This document shows positions 1 to 8,568 of a DNA stretch of 64,000 bases, piece by piece. How positions within the stretch are numbered: position 1 is the first letter of the stretch; each line of letters starts with the position of its first letter. The stretch comes from an uncultured bacterium (lineage in GTDB: Bacteria; Elusimicrobiota; Elusimicrobia; Elusimicrobiales; Elusimicrobiaceae): positions 310,001 through 374,000 of the forward strand of contig CASEVY010000007.1 in the NCBI GenBank assembly GCA_949291515.1, read 5' to 3'. Below the pieces are notes generated by a model. That model saw only the letters and a list, made by a program, of their open reading frames with translations. It had not been told where the DNA came from and searched no databases. The translations under genes were made by a program, and so were the position numbers.

Positions 1-2
1 AC

Positions 3-776
3 AACGGTAAACTTTCAGATGCCAGGATATCGCGTCAAAACGCCAGTAACGCATATGAAAGGCAGGCCGGCTCCTCTGCTAGAATGCCCAAGGTGGATTT
101 GCCGCCCGACTACCAAGAAAAGGGCGAGGCGGTAATTCTTCACTATAACGGGAAAATCCCCATAAAAATTTCCAAAAGCGTTATGCTGGCTTGGAACGAT
201 ATTTGGTTCGCGGTTGAGAACAACAGCGATTTGTCTTCCACCAGTCAAGGCCTTATCAACGCGGTGTATGCGGGCGCTTTCGGGCGGTCTATAACGGTAA
301 GTTTTCCGGAATTCCAGGATATGCCTTACAGAATAAAATATTCTGAAGTTTCCGCCGACGGCGGGGCGCCTGTCCGAACGCAGCTGGTAAGCGACGTCGC
401 CTGGCAGGCGAAGGCCGATCTAAGCCAAAGTATGAAGGGCATTTATACCCGTACCGTCATAAGAGCCGTAACAAAGTATATTTTAAGCGTCCAGGCCAGA
501 CATATCGCCGAGAAAAACTGGGGCGAAGATCTGGGTTTTATAGTCGGTTCCGTTATGAGTATTTTGTCCAATGCGACGGAAGTCGCCGATACCCGCTCCT
601 GGTTTACTCTGCCGGCCCAAATAAGAATGGCAAATCTGTTCTTGGAGCCAGGAGTTCATAATATCAAGATTAAATTTATAAGCGCGGGCGGGCGAACTAT
701 TGACGAATACCTCTTTGAAAATGTACAAATTATAAAAGGGAAGAGAACATATTTGCACACAAGAACTTCCCGATGA
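3..776 (+). CDS. COG3014-like envelope protein, 5'-truncated by window edge
   Basis: The reading frame is open to the left edge of the window, so this is the C-terminal part of a larger protein whose start lies outside. The methionine at position 84 is internal: upstream codons read as an ordinary helix (NAYERQAG near 39-71) in the style of COG3014 proteins. The visible part has a central segment reading EAVILHYNGKIPIK, then a mixed alpha/beta region; there are no membrane segments. COG3014 proteins are poorly understood envelope-associated proteins often found beside LPP20-type lipoproteins, which is exactly the next gene here (9 bp downstream). The family assignment rests on motif style and gene neighbourhood, so it is tentative. 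Function unknown. Confidence 0.6.
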   Translation, partial: NGKLSDARISRQNASNAYERQAGSSARMPKVDLPPDYQEKGEAVILHYNGKIPIKISKSVMLAWNDIWFAVENNSDLSSTSQGLINAVYAGAFGRSITVSFPEFQDMPYRIKYSEVSADGGAPVRTQLVSDVAWQAKADLSQSMKGIYTRTVIRAVTKYILSVQARHIAEKNWGEDLGFIVGSVMSILSNATEVADTRSWFTLPAQIRMANLFLEPGVHNIKIKFISAGGRTIDEYLFENVQIIKGKRTYLHTRTSR

Positions 777-785
777 GGAGCGAAA

Positions 786-1712
786 ATGAGAAAAATTCTT
801 TATCTCTTGCTAGCGGTTTTTATTGTCGGCGCGTGTACCGCCAACAGAAATATATTAAATGAAAAGATGGCAAAATATCCCGCCGACAAGTATATAACTA
901 AAGTTGCTTTCGGCCAAACCAAAAACGACGCCAAAGAAGCGGCCGTGGCCGAACTGGCCAAATTGTTTGACGATTTGCCCCAGGACGAGGCTTCGCAGAT
1001 ACGGCGCGATAATATAATATCGCAAATAAAAGCAGTTCAATGGTGGAAGAACAGGGAAAATAAAAGATATTACGCCATAGCCGTGTTGGAAAGAGAGCCT
1101 GCTTTGGAAACGATAAAACCCTATTATGCCACGATAGAAGGACAGCTTAACGCAGTGGTATCCAAGATTGCCGGCGAAAGCGATAAATACGTTAAACTGA
1201 AACACGCGTTTACAATGCCGGACTTGCTTGAGAAGAGGGAAGAGCTTGATCGCGAATACCGCAAAATATCTTTTGACGGCTCCGCCTATGACGAAGACGC
1301 TTTATATTCTTACAAAAGCATATACAATAAGACTCTGTACGACATCAAAATAAACGCCGTACTTTCCGGTTCCGACGATATAACTGTAAAGACGTATATA
1401 ATAGACGCTTTGAACGAATTGGGCTTTGGCGTAGGCGAAGATTTAAAAACTTACGATATTGAGCTGACTATGGATATAAAAATAGATAACTACGAGTCCA
1501 ATACTTTGGAGGGACTTTATTGGAGTACGGCCACTGCGACTGTGTCTTTAAAAGACGTGGAAACTGGGGGTATATTCGCCACTTTCAGCGAGAGTGAGCG
1601 TATAGGCTCTGCTCGCGGAGAGGACGCAAAAAGACGCAGCTTGGTGGCGGCGGGCAAAAAATGCGCGCCAATAATTAAAGAAAAATTTGTCGAATATATA
1701 GATAAGAAATAG
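786..1712 (+). CDS. LPP20-like lipoprotein
   Basis: 308 residues. The N-terminus is a lipoprotein signal: basic MRK, hydrophobic stretch, and lipobox V-G-A-C with Cys17 as the predicted lipidated residue. It is followed by the YPADKYITKVAFG motif at about residues 31-43 and an alanine-rich helix, which resembles the N-terminal part of LPP20-family lipoproteins. The C-terminal half (about 190-300) is a second alpha/beta domain. RBS GAGGAGCG lies just upstream of the ATG. It sits second in an operon with a COG3014-like protein and an FKBP isomerase, suggesting an envelope role, possibly related to peptidoglycan synthase activation as in LpoB-type neighbourhoods (inference from context only). 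Confidence 0.65.
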   Translation: MRKILYLLLAVFIVGACTANRNILNEKMAKYPADKYITKVAFGQTKNDAKEAAVAELAKLFDDLPQDEASQIRRDNIISQIKAVQWWKNRENKRYYAIAVLEREPALETIKPYYATIEGQLNAVVSKIAGESDKYVKLKHAFTMPDLLEKREELDREYRKISFDGSAYDEDALYSYKSIYNKTLYDIKINAVLSGSDDITVKTYIIDALNELGFGVGEDLKTYDIELTMDIKIDNYESNTLEGLYWSTATATVSLKDVETGGIFATFSESERIGSARGEDAKRRSLVAAGKKCAPIIKEKFVEYIDKK

Positions 1713-1723
1713 GAGCTTTCGGA

Positions 1724-2419
1724 ATGAAAAGATTTTTACTTTTGCCTTTGTTGATGTTAAGCGCGTGTTTCGTTTTTGCACAGGAGCAGACGGCGCAGGA
1801 AAGCGCGCAGACGGCGGACGCTTCAAGCGAAAAGGTGCTGTATTCTTTGGGTTATTTGCTGGGCGAGAATTTAAAAAATAATCTTATGCTCAGTAGCGAG
1901 GACGATTTTAAAGCGGTGTCTCAGGGAATGAGGGACGCTCTGTTAAACCGCAACTCTCAAACCAATTTGGAAGACTATAAGCCCCTGGTGGAAAAACGCT
2001 ACCGCGAAGATACCACCGCGGTTATGAACAAACGCAAATTGGAACAGGACGAGTTTTTAAAAGAAGCCAAGAAGGACAAGAAGAATACGGTACTCTCAAA
2101 CGGCGTTGTGATGCGCGTGACTAAGAAGGGAAAGGGCAAAAGCCCTAAGGCCTCAAGCCTGGTAAAGGTGCATTACGAGGGCAAGCTGTTGGACGGGACG
2201 GAATTCGACAGTTCTATAAAAAGAGGCAAGCCTGCGGAATTCCCGCTTAACGGCGTGATAGCGTGTTGGACCAGCGCTCTGCAGGAAATGAAAGAAGGCG
2301 GCAAAGCCACATTGTATTGCCCGCCCGACACCGCATACGGCAATGCGCAGGCCGGCCCGATACAGCCCGGTTCGCTGTTGGTGTTCGAAGTGGAATTATT
2401 GGACGTTATGGATAAATGA
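1724..2419 (+). CDS. FKBP-type peptidyl-prolyl cis-trans isomerase (FkpA/Mip-like), exported
   Basis: 231 residues. The N-terminal export signal ends in LSAC (possible lipobox, Cys15) or in FVFA-Q (possible signal peptidase I site); sequence alone does not decide. A helical dimerisation-type domain (about 30-115, with YSLGYLLGENL) precedes a C-terminal FKBP domain: VKVHYEGKLLDGTEFDSS, then a cysteine-containing variant of the active-site loop (VIACWTSALQEMKEGG) and PPDTAYGN. In the family the usual loop reads VIPGW; here it is VIACW. Known role: folding of exported proteins at prolyl bonds. The stop codon overlaps the next gene's start (ATGA), so the two are translationally coupled. Confidence 0.9.
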   Translation: MKRFLLLPLLMLSACFVFAQEQTAQESAQTADASSEKVLYSLGYLLGENLKNNLMLSSEDDFKAVSQGMRDALLNRNSQTNLEDYKPLVEKRYREDTTAVMNKRKLEQDEFLKEAKKDKKNTVLSNGVVMRVTKKGKGKSPKASSLVKVHYEGKLLDGTEFDSSIKRGKPAEFPLNGVIACWTSALQEMKEGGKATLYCPPDTAYGNAQAGPIQPGSLLVFEVELLDVMDK

Positions 2420-3090
2420 GTTTAAAGTCTAAGATATATATAGCGATAATAGCTTTTTCACTTGCCGTGATAGTGGCGGTATTGGCCGCGCGCCGCATAG
2501 AAAGCGTGTGGTTAAAGCCTGCCGCGTCCGAGGAAAGCGAAGAGGAAGCGCAGTCGGAAGATAATTTTTATTATCCGTTTATAAACGAAGCCGCAAAAGC
2601 CGCGCAAAGCGATGAGGAAGTGCCTCTGCCCGACAGAATGGTAATAGCCTTGGAAGAAGACGAAGCCTATGTTCCGGAAAAACAAATGCAGAAACCGTTT
2701 TTCGGCGGGCAGATAGATTTGCCGGCTTTGGCAAAGGAGCAGGAAGCCTATATCAATTCGCAGGGCGGAGCGGCCGCTGATATCGGGCAGGAAAAATTTA
2801 AAAATAACGAGCGGCTGGAGCTTAGTTTCAATAATTATGAGAACGATCCCGAACTGCAGCGTTTTGTCAGGGATATGCGCAGGGCTATGGGAGAAGACCT
2901 CTCAAATACGCAGCTTTCTCCGCAGGAAATGATGGATAAGATATTAAATAATCCACAAATGCGCAAAATTTTGCTTGAATATAGTAAGAACCCCAAAATT
3001 ATGCAAATGGTGGAAAATATAATAAGAAACGATACAATACCGGTTCGGAATAATCAGTCCGGGCCTGACAAAAGCGTTGACAATAATTGA
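2416..3090 (+). CDS. Membrane-anchored acidic protein with STI1-like C-terminal helices
   Basis: 224 residues; start overlaps the FKBP stop by four bases. One N-terminal membrane segment (about residues 7-24) is followed by a very acidic, low-complexity linker (SEESEEEAQSED) and a C-terminal helical region (about 135-210). The stretch with repeated NPQM/NPKIM turns near residues 180-200 resembles STI1/HOP-type DP motifs that bind chaperones or clients; this resemblance is by eye and weak. No enzyme motif is seen. Its coupling to an FKBP isomerase suggests a periplasmic or membrane quality-control role, which is inference. Not recognised as a named family. Confidence 0.6.
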   Translation: MSLKSKIYIAIIAFSLAVIVAVLAARRIESVWLKPAASEESEEEAQSEDNFYYPFINEAAKAAQSDEEVPLPDRMVIALEEDEAYVPEKQMQKPFFGGQIDLPALAKEQEAYINSQGGAAADIGQEKFKNNERLELSFNNYENDPELQRFVRDMRRAMGEDLSNTQLSPQEMMDKILNNPQMRKILLEYSKNPKIMQMVENIIRNDTIPVRNNQSGPDKSVDNN

Positions 3091-3105
3091 TAGGAGAATA
3101 ATAAA

Positions 3106-3597
3106 ATGGGTGTATTTATAGCCGTAATAATAATATTGGTCTTGGTTTTGTATTCCATAAAAGATTTGCTGGCGGAGAAGGATATGTCGTCTTGGATAAA
3201 TACGGCTTTGACTTCGCTTGTGCTTTTTACGGTTATATTGTCGATATTTATGATTTTAAACAAAGGCGACAAGAGCCCTTCCGCAGCTGCGGTGCAGAAT
3301 AAACCCGCGGCGGAACAGGTCTCGGAAGAGGAAAAGCCGATAGAAGAAAAGAGCGACGAAGAAGTTATGCTGGAGATTGCGGAGGAATATACTCTTATAG
3401 AGGACGATTACAGAAAACGCAATCCCGAGGCGACGGATTATGAGGAAATATCTTCAAACTATATCAAGCAGAAATACGGTTTTACCGATGAAGAGTGGAA
3501 TAATTTTATGACTCACGCCAAAGAGAACGGCCTGTTTGATCAGGCTCGTCAGAAAATAAAAGGCGACAATGACCTGGATTATTTGATAGCCAAGTAA
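3106..3597 (+). CDS. Small two-helix membrane protein of unknown function
   Basis: 163 residues with RBS TAGGAG 9-10 bases before the ATG. Two predicted membrane helices lie in the first 60 residues (about 2-18 and 32-51), followed by a Pro/Ala/Glu linker and a C-terminal soluble helical domain (about 85-160). Last gene of the envelope operon, followed directly by a strong terminator. I do not recognise the family. The architecture (short membrane anchor plus acidic linker) resembles that of the preceding gene. Confidence 0.6.
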   Translation: MGVFIAVIIILVLVLYSIKDLLAEKDMSSWINTALTSLVLFTVILSIFMILNKGDKSPSAAAVQNKPAAEQVSEEEKPIEEKSDEEVMLEIAEEYTLIEDDYRKRNPEATDYEEISSNYIKQKYGFTDEEWNNFMTHAKENGLFDQARQKIKGDNDLDYLIAK

Positions 3598-3619
3598 TAG
3601 TTTGTGCAATTTGAAAAAA

Positions 3620-3646
3620 CCCCGATTTTAAAATCGGGGTTTTTTT
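3620..3646 (+). terminator. Rho-independent terminator of the envelope operon
   Basis: Perfect 10-bp inverted repeat CCCCGATTTT/AAAATCGGGG (3620-3639) followed by seven T. It ends the operon that starts before the window. Confidence 0.9.
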
Positions 3647-4031
3647 ATGCGGAGTTTGTCGGTTTTAAAAAAACATCCGCAAGCAATTCTTTCTTGCACC
3701 TAGGGCTATTTCAAAGCTGTAAAATCGTTTATCGCAATCGGCAAATCTCAAGGTGATTTTATAAGCGAAAATAATGAACATGAAAAACGATTCCTGCAAA
3801 GTAAAAATTAATGCGGCAATCTAAATGTCCTTTTCCTTTTTACTGAAGAATAAAAAGGTTCTTGTCGTAAGTTTTAGTTCCCGGCACAATTCGAAAAACG
3901 CTTGACTGTTTTTTTTTTTTGATAAATTTTTAAATCATAAAGACCTTGTCATTGTATTTAGTTTAAAGTCTGTATTTTTGGCATTTGCGGGTTTTTGTGA
4001 AAAAATTAATCGACACAAAAAAGAGGAAAAT
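3647..4031. other. AT-rich intergenic region upstream of the Cys-rich gene
   Basis: About 385 bases without a convincing gene. Base composition is clearly more AT-rich than the neighbours. It holds a -35-like TTGACT (3902-3907), a run of 12 T (3909-3920) and a -10-like TAAATT (3923-3928), listed separately. An 8-base inverted pair AATCGTTT/AAACGATT near 3723 and 3785 is seen but is not obviously meaningful. Confidence 0.5.
3902..3928 (+). promoter_or_regulatory. Candidate promoter with a T12 tract in its spacer
   Basis: TTGACT at 3902-3907 and TAAATT at 3923-3928 are separated by 15 bases, 12 of which are an uninterrupted T-run (3909-3920). The spacer is two bases short of the usual 17. Tract-length change by slippage would therefore alter promoter spacing. 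The predicted 5' leader to the start at 4032 is about 100 bases. The promoter itself is predicted from sequence only. Confidence 0.4.
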
Positions 4032-4931
4032 ATGAAAATCATTTTTAGACAGTTTTTATTATTGGTTTTTTTTGTTTATTGCGCTATTTATGCGTTTTCG
4101 GCCACAAGCGGCGAAAAGTGTTCTTCCTCTGGTGTGGTTCAATACAAACCTGACGGTAATTGTGATACCGTAACTCGGACATGTTGCGGCAACGGATACT
4201 TCAGCGATTGGGATAGCGAATGTTCGGAGGAAGACAATTGCAAGGACGGATATGTCTTATACGAAGGTTCCTGCAAACCGATAATATCCGTAAAAATAAG
4301 CGGCGATAAAGGCTCGGCCGATTATGCTCTGTTTTCTCCGGGCAGAGAGGCACAAGAATCTTGGGTATGTTACGAAGGAAGCGGTTCGTCTTATACCGAA
4401 TGGTCTTTAAACGGCAAAGTTATCAAAAGCACTTCCCCGAAGTGTTCCATTTTCCCGTTTAATTACGATGAAATATATAACTATGCTTCCGGCGTAACGT
4501 CTTTAAATCTAAACGCGAAGGAGTATTCCTACGCTTTAATTACGTATGATTGGGGGTCGGAGTATAACGCCAATATGGGGTATGACGCATATCGTTTTAG
4601 CTTTAACGTAAATTCAAACAATTTAAATCATAGCGAACCGATAACTATTCCCGCCTTCACTATAACGGGGGAATATTATTGCAAAAATATGAAAGGAGCA
4701 CTTTCGGCTAAGCGCAGTTCTGCCGCCACATGCGGAAATATAATTGTTACCAGCGGCCCTGGCACGTTACAGTGTGAATGGGTTTCAGATTGTGCGGGTT
4801 CCCAGTTTGTTGATGCTTCCAGCGCGCGATTTTTTGTAAGCGGGCCTGGTAATACATGGGTTGACGGAATTAACATCGTTTTTGAAGATGACAACGGGCA
4901 AGTCAGCTCTTATTATGAGATACCTTTCTAA
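4032..4931 (+). CDS. Secreted cysteine-rich protein of unknown function
   Basis: 299 residues from the ATG at 4032, chosen over an in-frame ATG at 3978 because AAGAGG lies 7-8 bases upstream and a proper signal peptide starts here (basic MKIIFR, long hydrophobic core, cleavage near AFSA). The mature N-terminus is packed with cysteines (at least nine in about 55 residues, including a CC pair in TRTCCGNG), suggesting disulphides or a small EGF/knottin-like module. The rest is predicted beta-rich and contains four more Cys in the C-terminal third. No catalytic motif is seen. It is a single-gene unit in an AT-rich patch, which suggests an accessory or surface-variable function. Family not recognised. 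Confidence 0.75.
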   Translation: MKIIFRQFLLLVFFVYCAIYAFSATSGEKCSSSGVVQYKPDGNCDTVTRTCCGNGYFSDWDSECSEEDNCKDGYVLYEGSCKPIISVKISGDKGSADYALFSPGREAQESWVCYEGSGSSYTEWSLNGKVIKSTSPKCSIFPFNYDEIYNYASGVTSLNLNAKEYSYALITYDWGSEYNANMGYDAYRFSFNVNSNNLNHSEPITIPAFTITGEYYCKNMKGALSAKRSSAATCGNIIVTSGPGTLQCEWVSDCAGSQFVDASSARFFVSGPGNTWVDGINIVFEDDNGQVSSYYEIPF

Positions 4932-5028
4932 ATGTTTGTGGCAGATATTCATTTTTTGCCCACACCGCTTTGCGCGGCTTAATGATGAAAAGAGATAACC
5001 GCCAAGCGTAAGGGCCTCTTAACTAACC

Positions 5029-5063
5029 GCCCCCGTTTCCGATAAGGTAATGGGGGTTGTTTC
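5029..5063 (+). terminator. Weak hairpin between convergent genes
   Basis: CCCCC (5030-5034) can pair with GGGGG (5052-5056) across a 17-base loop, followed by TTGTTTCTT. It lies between the Cys-rich gene and the convergent rdgB and may end transcription on the plus strand. The stem is short and the tail imperfect. Confidence 0.35.
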
Positions 5064-5669
5064 TTATAATTTTTTTATTATTTCCGACATTTGCTTAAAA
5101 GCGCGGAAGCGGTGGCTGATTTTGTTTTTTTCTTCTTTGCTCATTTCCGCCATGGTTTTGCCCGCTTCGGCAACAAAGAATAAAGGGTCATATCCAAAGC
5201 CGTTGGTTCCTTTATAATCTTCTATGATGAAGCCTTCCACTTTGCCTTGCGTAAAAATTATTTTTTTATTTGGCGCGGCCAATGCCGCCACTGTAGAGAA
5301 ATGGGCGCTGCGTTGTGCTCCTTTATAAGCGGAAAGTTCTTTTAAAAGTTTTTTGTTGTTGGCTTCGTAATCGGCTTTATTCGGATCGGCATAGCGCGCG
5401 CTGAATACTCCGGGCGCGCCGTTTAAAACGTCGACCATAAGGCCGGTATCGTCGGCTATACTGATAAGGCCCGTATTCTCAAGCCCGCAGCGCGCTTTAA
5501 TGGCGGCGTTTTCTTGTAGAGTGAGGCCTGTTTCTTCCGGTTCGGCTATGTCGGGGAAATCGGCGAAGGAAAGATATTCTATCGCTTCTCCTCGCTCCGT
5601 ACTTTGGGGCAATATCGCCAAAAGTTCCGACAGTTTGTGTTTGTTATGAGTGGCTAAAAGTATCTTCAT
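5064..5669 (-). CDS. rdgB: XTP/dITP pyrophosphatase (Ham1/RdgB family)
   Basis: 201 residues, normal family length. It hydrolyses non-canonical purine nucleoside triphosphates (dITP, XTP, ITP) to monophosphates, keeping them out of DNA and RNA. Visible motifs: N-terminal ATHNKHKLSE substrate loop, SIADDTGL at about 70-77 with the metal-binding acidic pair, GAPGVFSARYAD, and the C-terminal GTNGFGYDPLF and SHRFRAF. It lies directly after valS; a hairpin (5679-5703) sits only ten bases before its start and there is no clear Shine-Dalgarno sequence, so expression may depend on readthrough from valS or be weak. Confidence 0.95.
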   Translation of the reverse strand: MKILLATHNKHKLSELLAILPQSTERGEAIEYLSFADFPDIAEPEETGLTLQENAAIKARCGLENTGLISIADDTGLMVDVLNGAPGVFSARYADPNKADYEANNKKLLKELSAYKGAQRSAHFSTVAALAAPNKKIIFTQGKVEGFIIEDYKGTNGFGYDPLFFVAEAGKTMAEMSKEEKNKISHRFRAFKQMSEIIKKL

Positions 5670-5678
5670 AAAATTATA

Positions 5679-5703
5679 AATTCCCCGCTTGTGGCGGGGA
5701 ATT
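5679..5703 (-). terminator. Hairpin between valS and rdgB
   Basis: Inverted repeat AATTCCCCGC/GCGGGGAATT with a 5-base loop, located two bases after the valS stop. On the minus strand it is followed by TATAATTTT rather than a clean T-run, so it may be a partial terminator or a processing/stability hairpin in a valS-rdgB transcript. Confidence 0.6.
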
Positions 5704-5705
5704 GA

Positions 5706-8414
5706 TTAATTCAAGTCTTCTTTGGCCGTTTTGATTTGCTGCGCTCTTATCAGCATTTGTTCCAGTTCATTCTTGGCTTTATCAACCTGCTCTTTAGGCG
5801 CGTTCTTGACGAAATTCTCGTTGCCCAGCATTCTCTTGCGGTTATTTATTCCGTTTTCTATTACGGCCAGTTCTTTATCAAGACGGGCTTTTTCCTTATT
5901 GAAGTCTATAAGCCCTTCAAGCGGAATGTATACCGTTACGGTACCGTATACGCCCGTAGCGCTTTGCTTGGGTTTTGCCATATCGGAACCGGTTTCAAGA
6001 TTATCCACTTTGGCCATACTGGTTATATAGCCGCGGTATTTTTCTATCACCGCCAAGTCATTTTTGTCGGACGTATTTAAAAGAACTTTTATTTTAAGGC
6101 CCGGCGGAACGTTGAACTGCGCTCTTATCGTTCTTATTTGTGTAGTTACGCCTTGGATAAGAGCCATTTGGGCTTGGGCCTCTTCGTCCGATAAAGCGGG
6201 ATTATAGACGGGGTAAGTTTCCTCTATTAAAAATTCCTTATGTCCTTTTATGTATTTTTTTAAGCTCATCGCTATTTCTTCCGTGATGAAAGGCATAAAA
6301 GGGTGCAATGCTTTCAGCGTATTGTAAAGGATATTGATAAGGATAGAGATAACTTCTTTCCTGTCTGCTCCGTCGAAGCGTTGTTTGGCAAGCTCTATAT
6401 ACCAATCGCAGAAATCGCCCCACAGGAAGTGATATAAAATATCCGCCGCGGCGGCCATATTGTATTTTTTTATTTCGTCCGCGGCTTGCTTTATCGCATT
6501 ATTGTAGCGCGATATTATCCACCTGTCGCAGAGCTCTTTTGGATTATTCGGCAGTTCAAGCGGGCCTTCAATGCCTTCGCTGTTCATTTGGATAAAGCGG
6601 GAAGCGTTATAAATTTTATTGCAGAAGTTTCTGGCTCCGATAATGCTTTCCTCGCCGTAGGGAATATCTTTGCCCAGCACCGATTGCGACAGGAGCGAAA
6701 ATCTTACCGCGTCGGCGCCGTATTTTTGCGTCAAATCAAGCGGGTCGACCACATTGCCCAAGGATTTGGACATTTTCTTTCCCGTTTTATCTCTGACTAT
6801 ACCGTTTAATAAAACGTCTTTGAAAGGCACCTCCCCTTGGAACTCAAGGCCCATCATTATCATTCTGGCCACCCAAAGATAAATAATTTCATAACCCGTC
6901 ACCAATATGCTGGTGGGATAGTAATATTTAAGTTCTTTAGTCTGTTCCGGCCAGCCGAATACCGACATCGGCCACAAAGCTGAGGAGAACCAAGTATCCA
7001 AGACGTCGGGGTCCTGAATGGTGTCATTGCCGTGGCATTGTGGGCAGACGGGCTTTTCGAAGGAAACTATCGGTTTTGCGCCGTCTTCAAAAGAAACTTT
7101 GGAAAGCTGTTCCTTGCCTTGCTTGTCCGTAGTAAAAGTGAGGCCTTTCTCGCTGCAATGGCGGCAATACCAAACGGGTATTCTGTGTCCCCACCAAATT
7201 TGTCTGGATATGCACCAGTCTTGTATATTCTTAAGCCAATTTGTCAGGGGTCCTTTCCAGTTGGCGGGGTGGAATTTTACTTTTTCTTCCTCTATCGCTT
7301 TTAAGGCGTTTTTGGCCAGCTCGTCCATTTTTACGAACCACTGCTCGCTTAGATAAGGCTCAATGGCGCTGTGGCAGCGGTAGCAGGTGCTGACGGCATT
7401 GTTGTATTTTTCCTCTTTGACTAAAAGGCCCGCCGCTTCCAAATCCTTGACGGTTTCTTTACGGCAGAGATCTCTGTCCATACCGAGGTATTTCTCGGGC
7501 AGATTAATCATCTTGCCTTTATCGTTAATTACGATAAAAGTTTCCAAATTGTGTCTTTGGCCGACTTCGTAGTCGACGGGGTCGTGCGCGGGCGTTATTT
7601 TGAGGGCGCCGGTGCCGAATTCCATTTCTACCGCATCATCGGCTATTATGGGTATTAAGCGGTCTATTAAAGGTATGCGTACTTTTTTGCCGATAAGGTT
7701 TTTATATCTTTCGTCTTTGGGGTTTACCGCTATGGCCGAATCGGCGAAAATGGTTTCGGGTCTGGTGGTGGCTATGACTACGCCGTCGGACCCGTCTTCC
7801 ATTTTATAATGCAAATGCCAAAGTTTGCCCGCGTGCTGTTCGTGCTCGACTTCTATATCTGAAAGCGCGGTCGAACATCTTACGCACCAGTTTATCATAC
7901 GTTTGCCGCGGTAGATGTACTTTTTGTTCCAAAGATTGCTGAAGCTCGCGTATACGGATTTGGCTCTGTCTTCGTCCATGGTAAAGCGGATATTGCTTTG
8001 GTCCAAGGCCCAGCCCATTTTTTCAAATTGATTGTATATGGCGTTGCCGCATTCTTTATACCAATCCCATACGGTTTGGACGAATTTTTCCCTGCCCAAA
8101 TCGTGGCGGGAGAGTTTCTGCTCTTTTGAGAGTTTTTTCTCTATTACGTTTTGCGTCGCTATGCCGCCGTGGTCGGTGCCTGGCACCCAGTTTGCGCATT
8201 CGCCGTTCATTCTGTGGAAACGGATTAAAGTATCCTGCAAAGTATTGTTAAGCCCATGGCCCATATGCAAAGCGCCGGTTATGTTTGGCGGCGGGATTAC
8301 TATTACGTAAGGTTTTTTTGTTTCGTCGATTTCGGCTTTAAAAACGTGTTTGTCTTTCCATAATTTGGATATTTTTTCTTCTACTTCTTTAGGGTCATAA
8401 GCTTTAGGCAACAT
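5706..8414 (-). CDS. valS: Valyl-tRNA synthetase
   Basis: 902 residues, class I aminoacyl-tRNA synthetase that charges tRNA-Val. The HIGH-type signature appears as NITGALHMGHG at 44-54, the KMSKS loop as KMSKSLGNVVDP at about 545, and the zinc-type CVRC and CxxC pairs flank the editing domain. The C-terminus (about 835-900) is the coiled-coil arm typical of ValRS, with KEKARLDKELAVIENGI. Start supported by AGAGGAAT upstream. No leader structure such as a T-box was seen in the 150 bases upstream. Confidence 0.98.
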   Translation of the reverse strand: MLPKAYDPKEVEEKISKLWKDKHVFKAEIDETKKPYVIVIPPPNITGALHMGHGLNNTLQDTLIRFHRMNGECANWVPGTDHGGIATQNVIEKKLSKEQKLSRHDLGREKFVQTVWDWYKECGNAIYNQFEKMGWALDQSNIRFTMDEDRAKSVYASFSNLWNKKYIYRGKRMINWCVRCSTALSDIEVEHEQHAGKLWHLHYKMEDGSDGVVIATTRPETIFADSAIAVNPKDERYKNLIGKKVRIPLIDRLIPIIADDAVEMEFGTGALKITPAHDPVDYEVGQRHNLETFIVINDKGKMINLPEKYLGMDRDLCRKETVKDLEAAGLLVKEEKYNNAVSTCYRCHSAIEPYLSEQWFVKMDELAKNALKAIEEEKVKFHPANWKGPLTNWLKNIQDWCISRQIWWGHRIPVWYCRHCSEKGLTFTTDKQGKEQLSKVSFEDGAKPIVSFEKPVCPQCHGNDTIQDPDVLDTWFSSALWPMSVFGWPEQTKELKYYYPTSILVTGYEIIYLWVARMIMMGLEFQGEVPFKDVLLNGIVRDKTGKKMSKSLGNVVDPLDLTQKYGADAVRFSLLSQSVLGKDIPYGEESIIGARNFCNKIYNASRFIQMNSEGIEGPLELPNNPKELCDRWIISRYNNAIKQAADEIKKYNMAAAADILYHFLWGDFCDWYIELAKQRFDGADRKEVISILINILYNTLKALHPFMPFITEEIAMSLKKYIKGHKEFLIEETYPVYNPALSDEEAQAQMALIQGVTTQIRTIRAQFNVPPGLKIKVLLNTSDKNDLAVIEKYRGYITSMAKVDNLETGSDMAKPKQSATGVYGTVTVYIPLEGLIDFNKEKARLDKELAVIENGINNRKRMLGNENFVKNAPKEQVDKAKNELEQMLIRAQQIKTAKEDLN

Positions 8415-8532
8415 AATAATTCCTCTTTTTTTAATTTGCGTAATGTGACTCTACGCTTTTATTTTTATATTTTACAATTTTAAGAGATATAAAATATATG
8501 GCATACGCTTTTACGAGTTTTTGCCGCCGCTC

Positions 8533-8560
8533 TTGGCAATTTATGCTTTTTTTGTAAAAA
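8533..8560 (+). promoter_or_regulatory. Candidate promoter of the small membrane protein gene
   Basis: TTGGCA (8533-8538), 16-base spacer, TAAAAA (8555-8560); predicted start at about 8567, only two bases before the ATG at 8569. A second -10-like TATAAT (8561-8566) overlaps but would place the transcript start after the ATG. The same TTGGCA-N16-TAAAAA arrangement occurs before the gene at 51695. Confidence 0.4.
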
Positions 8561-8568
8561 TATAATGT

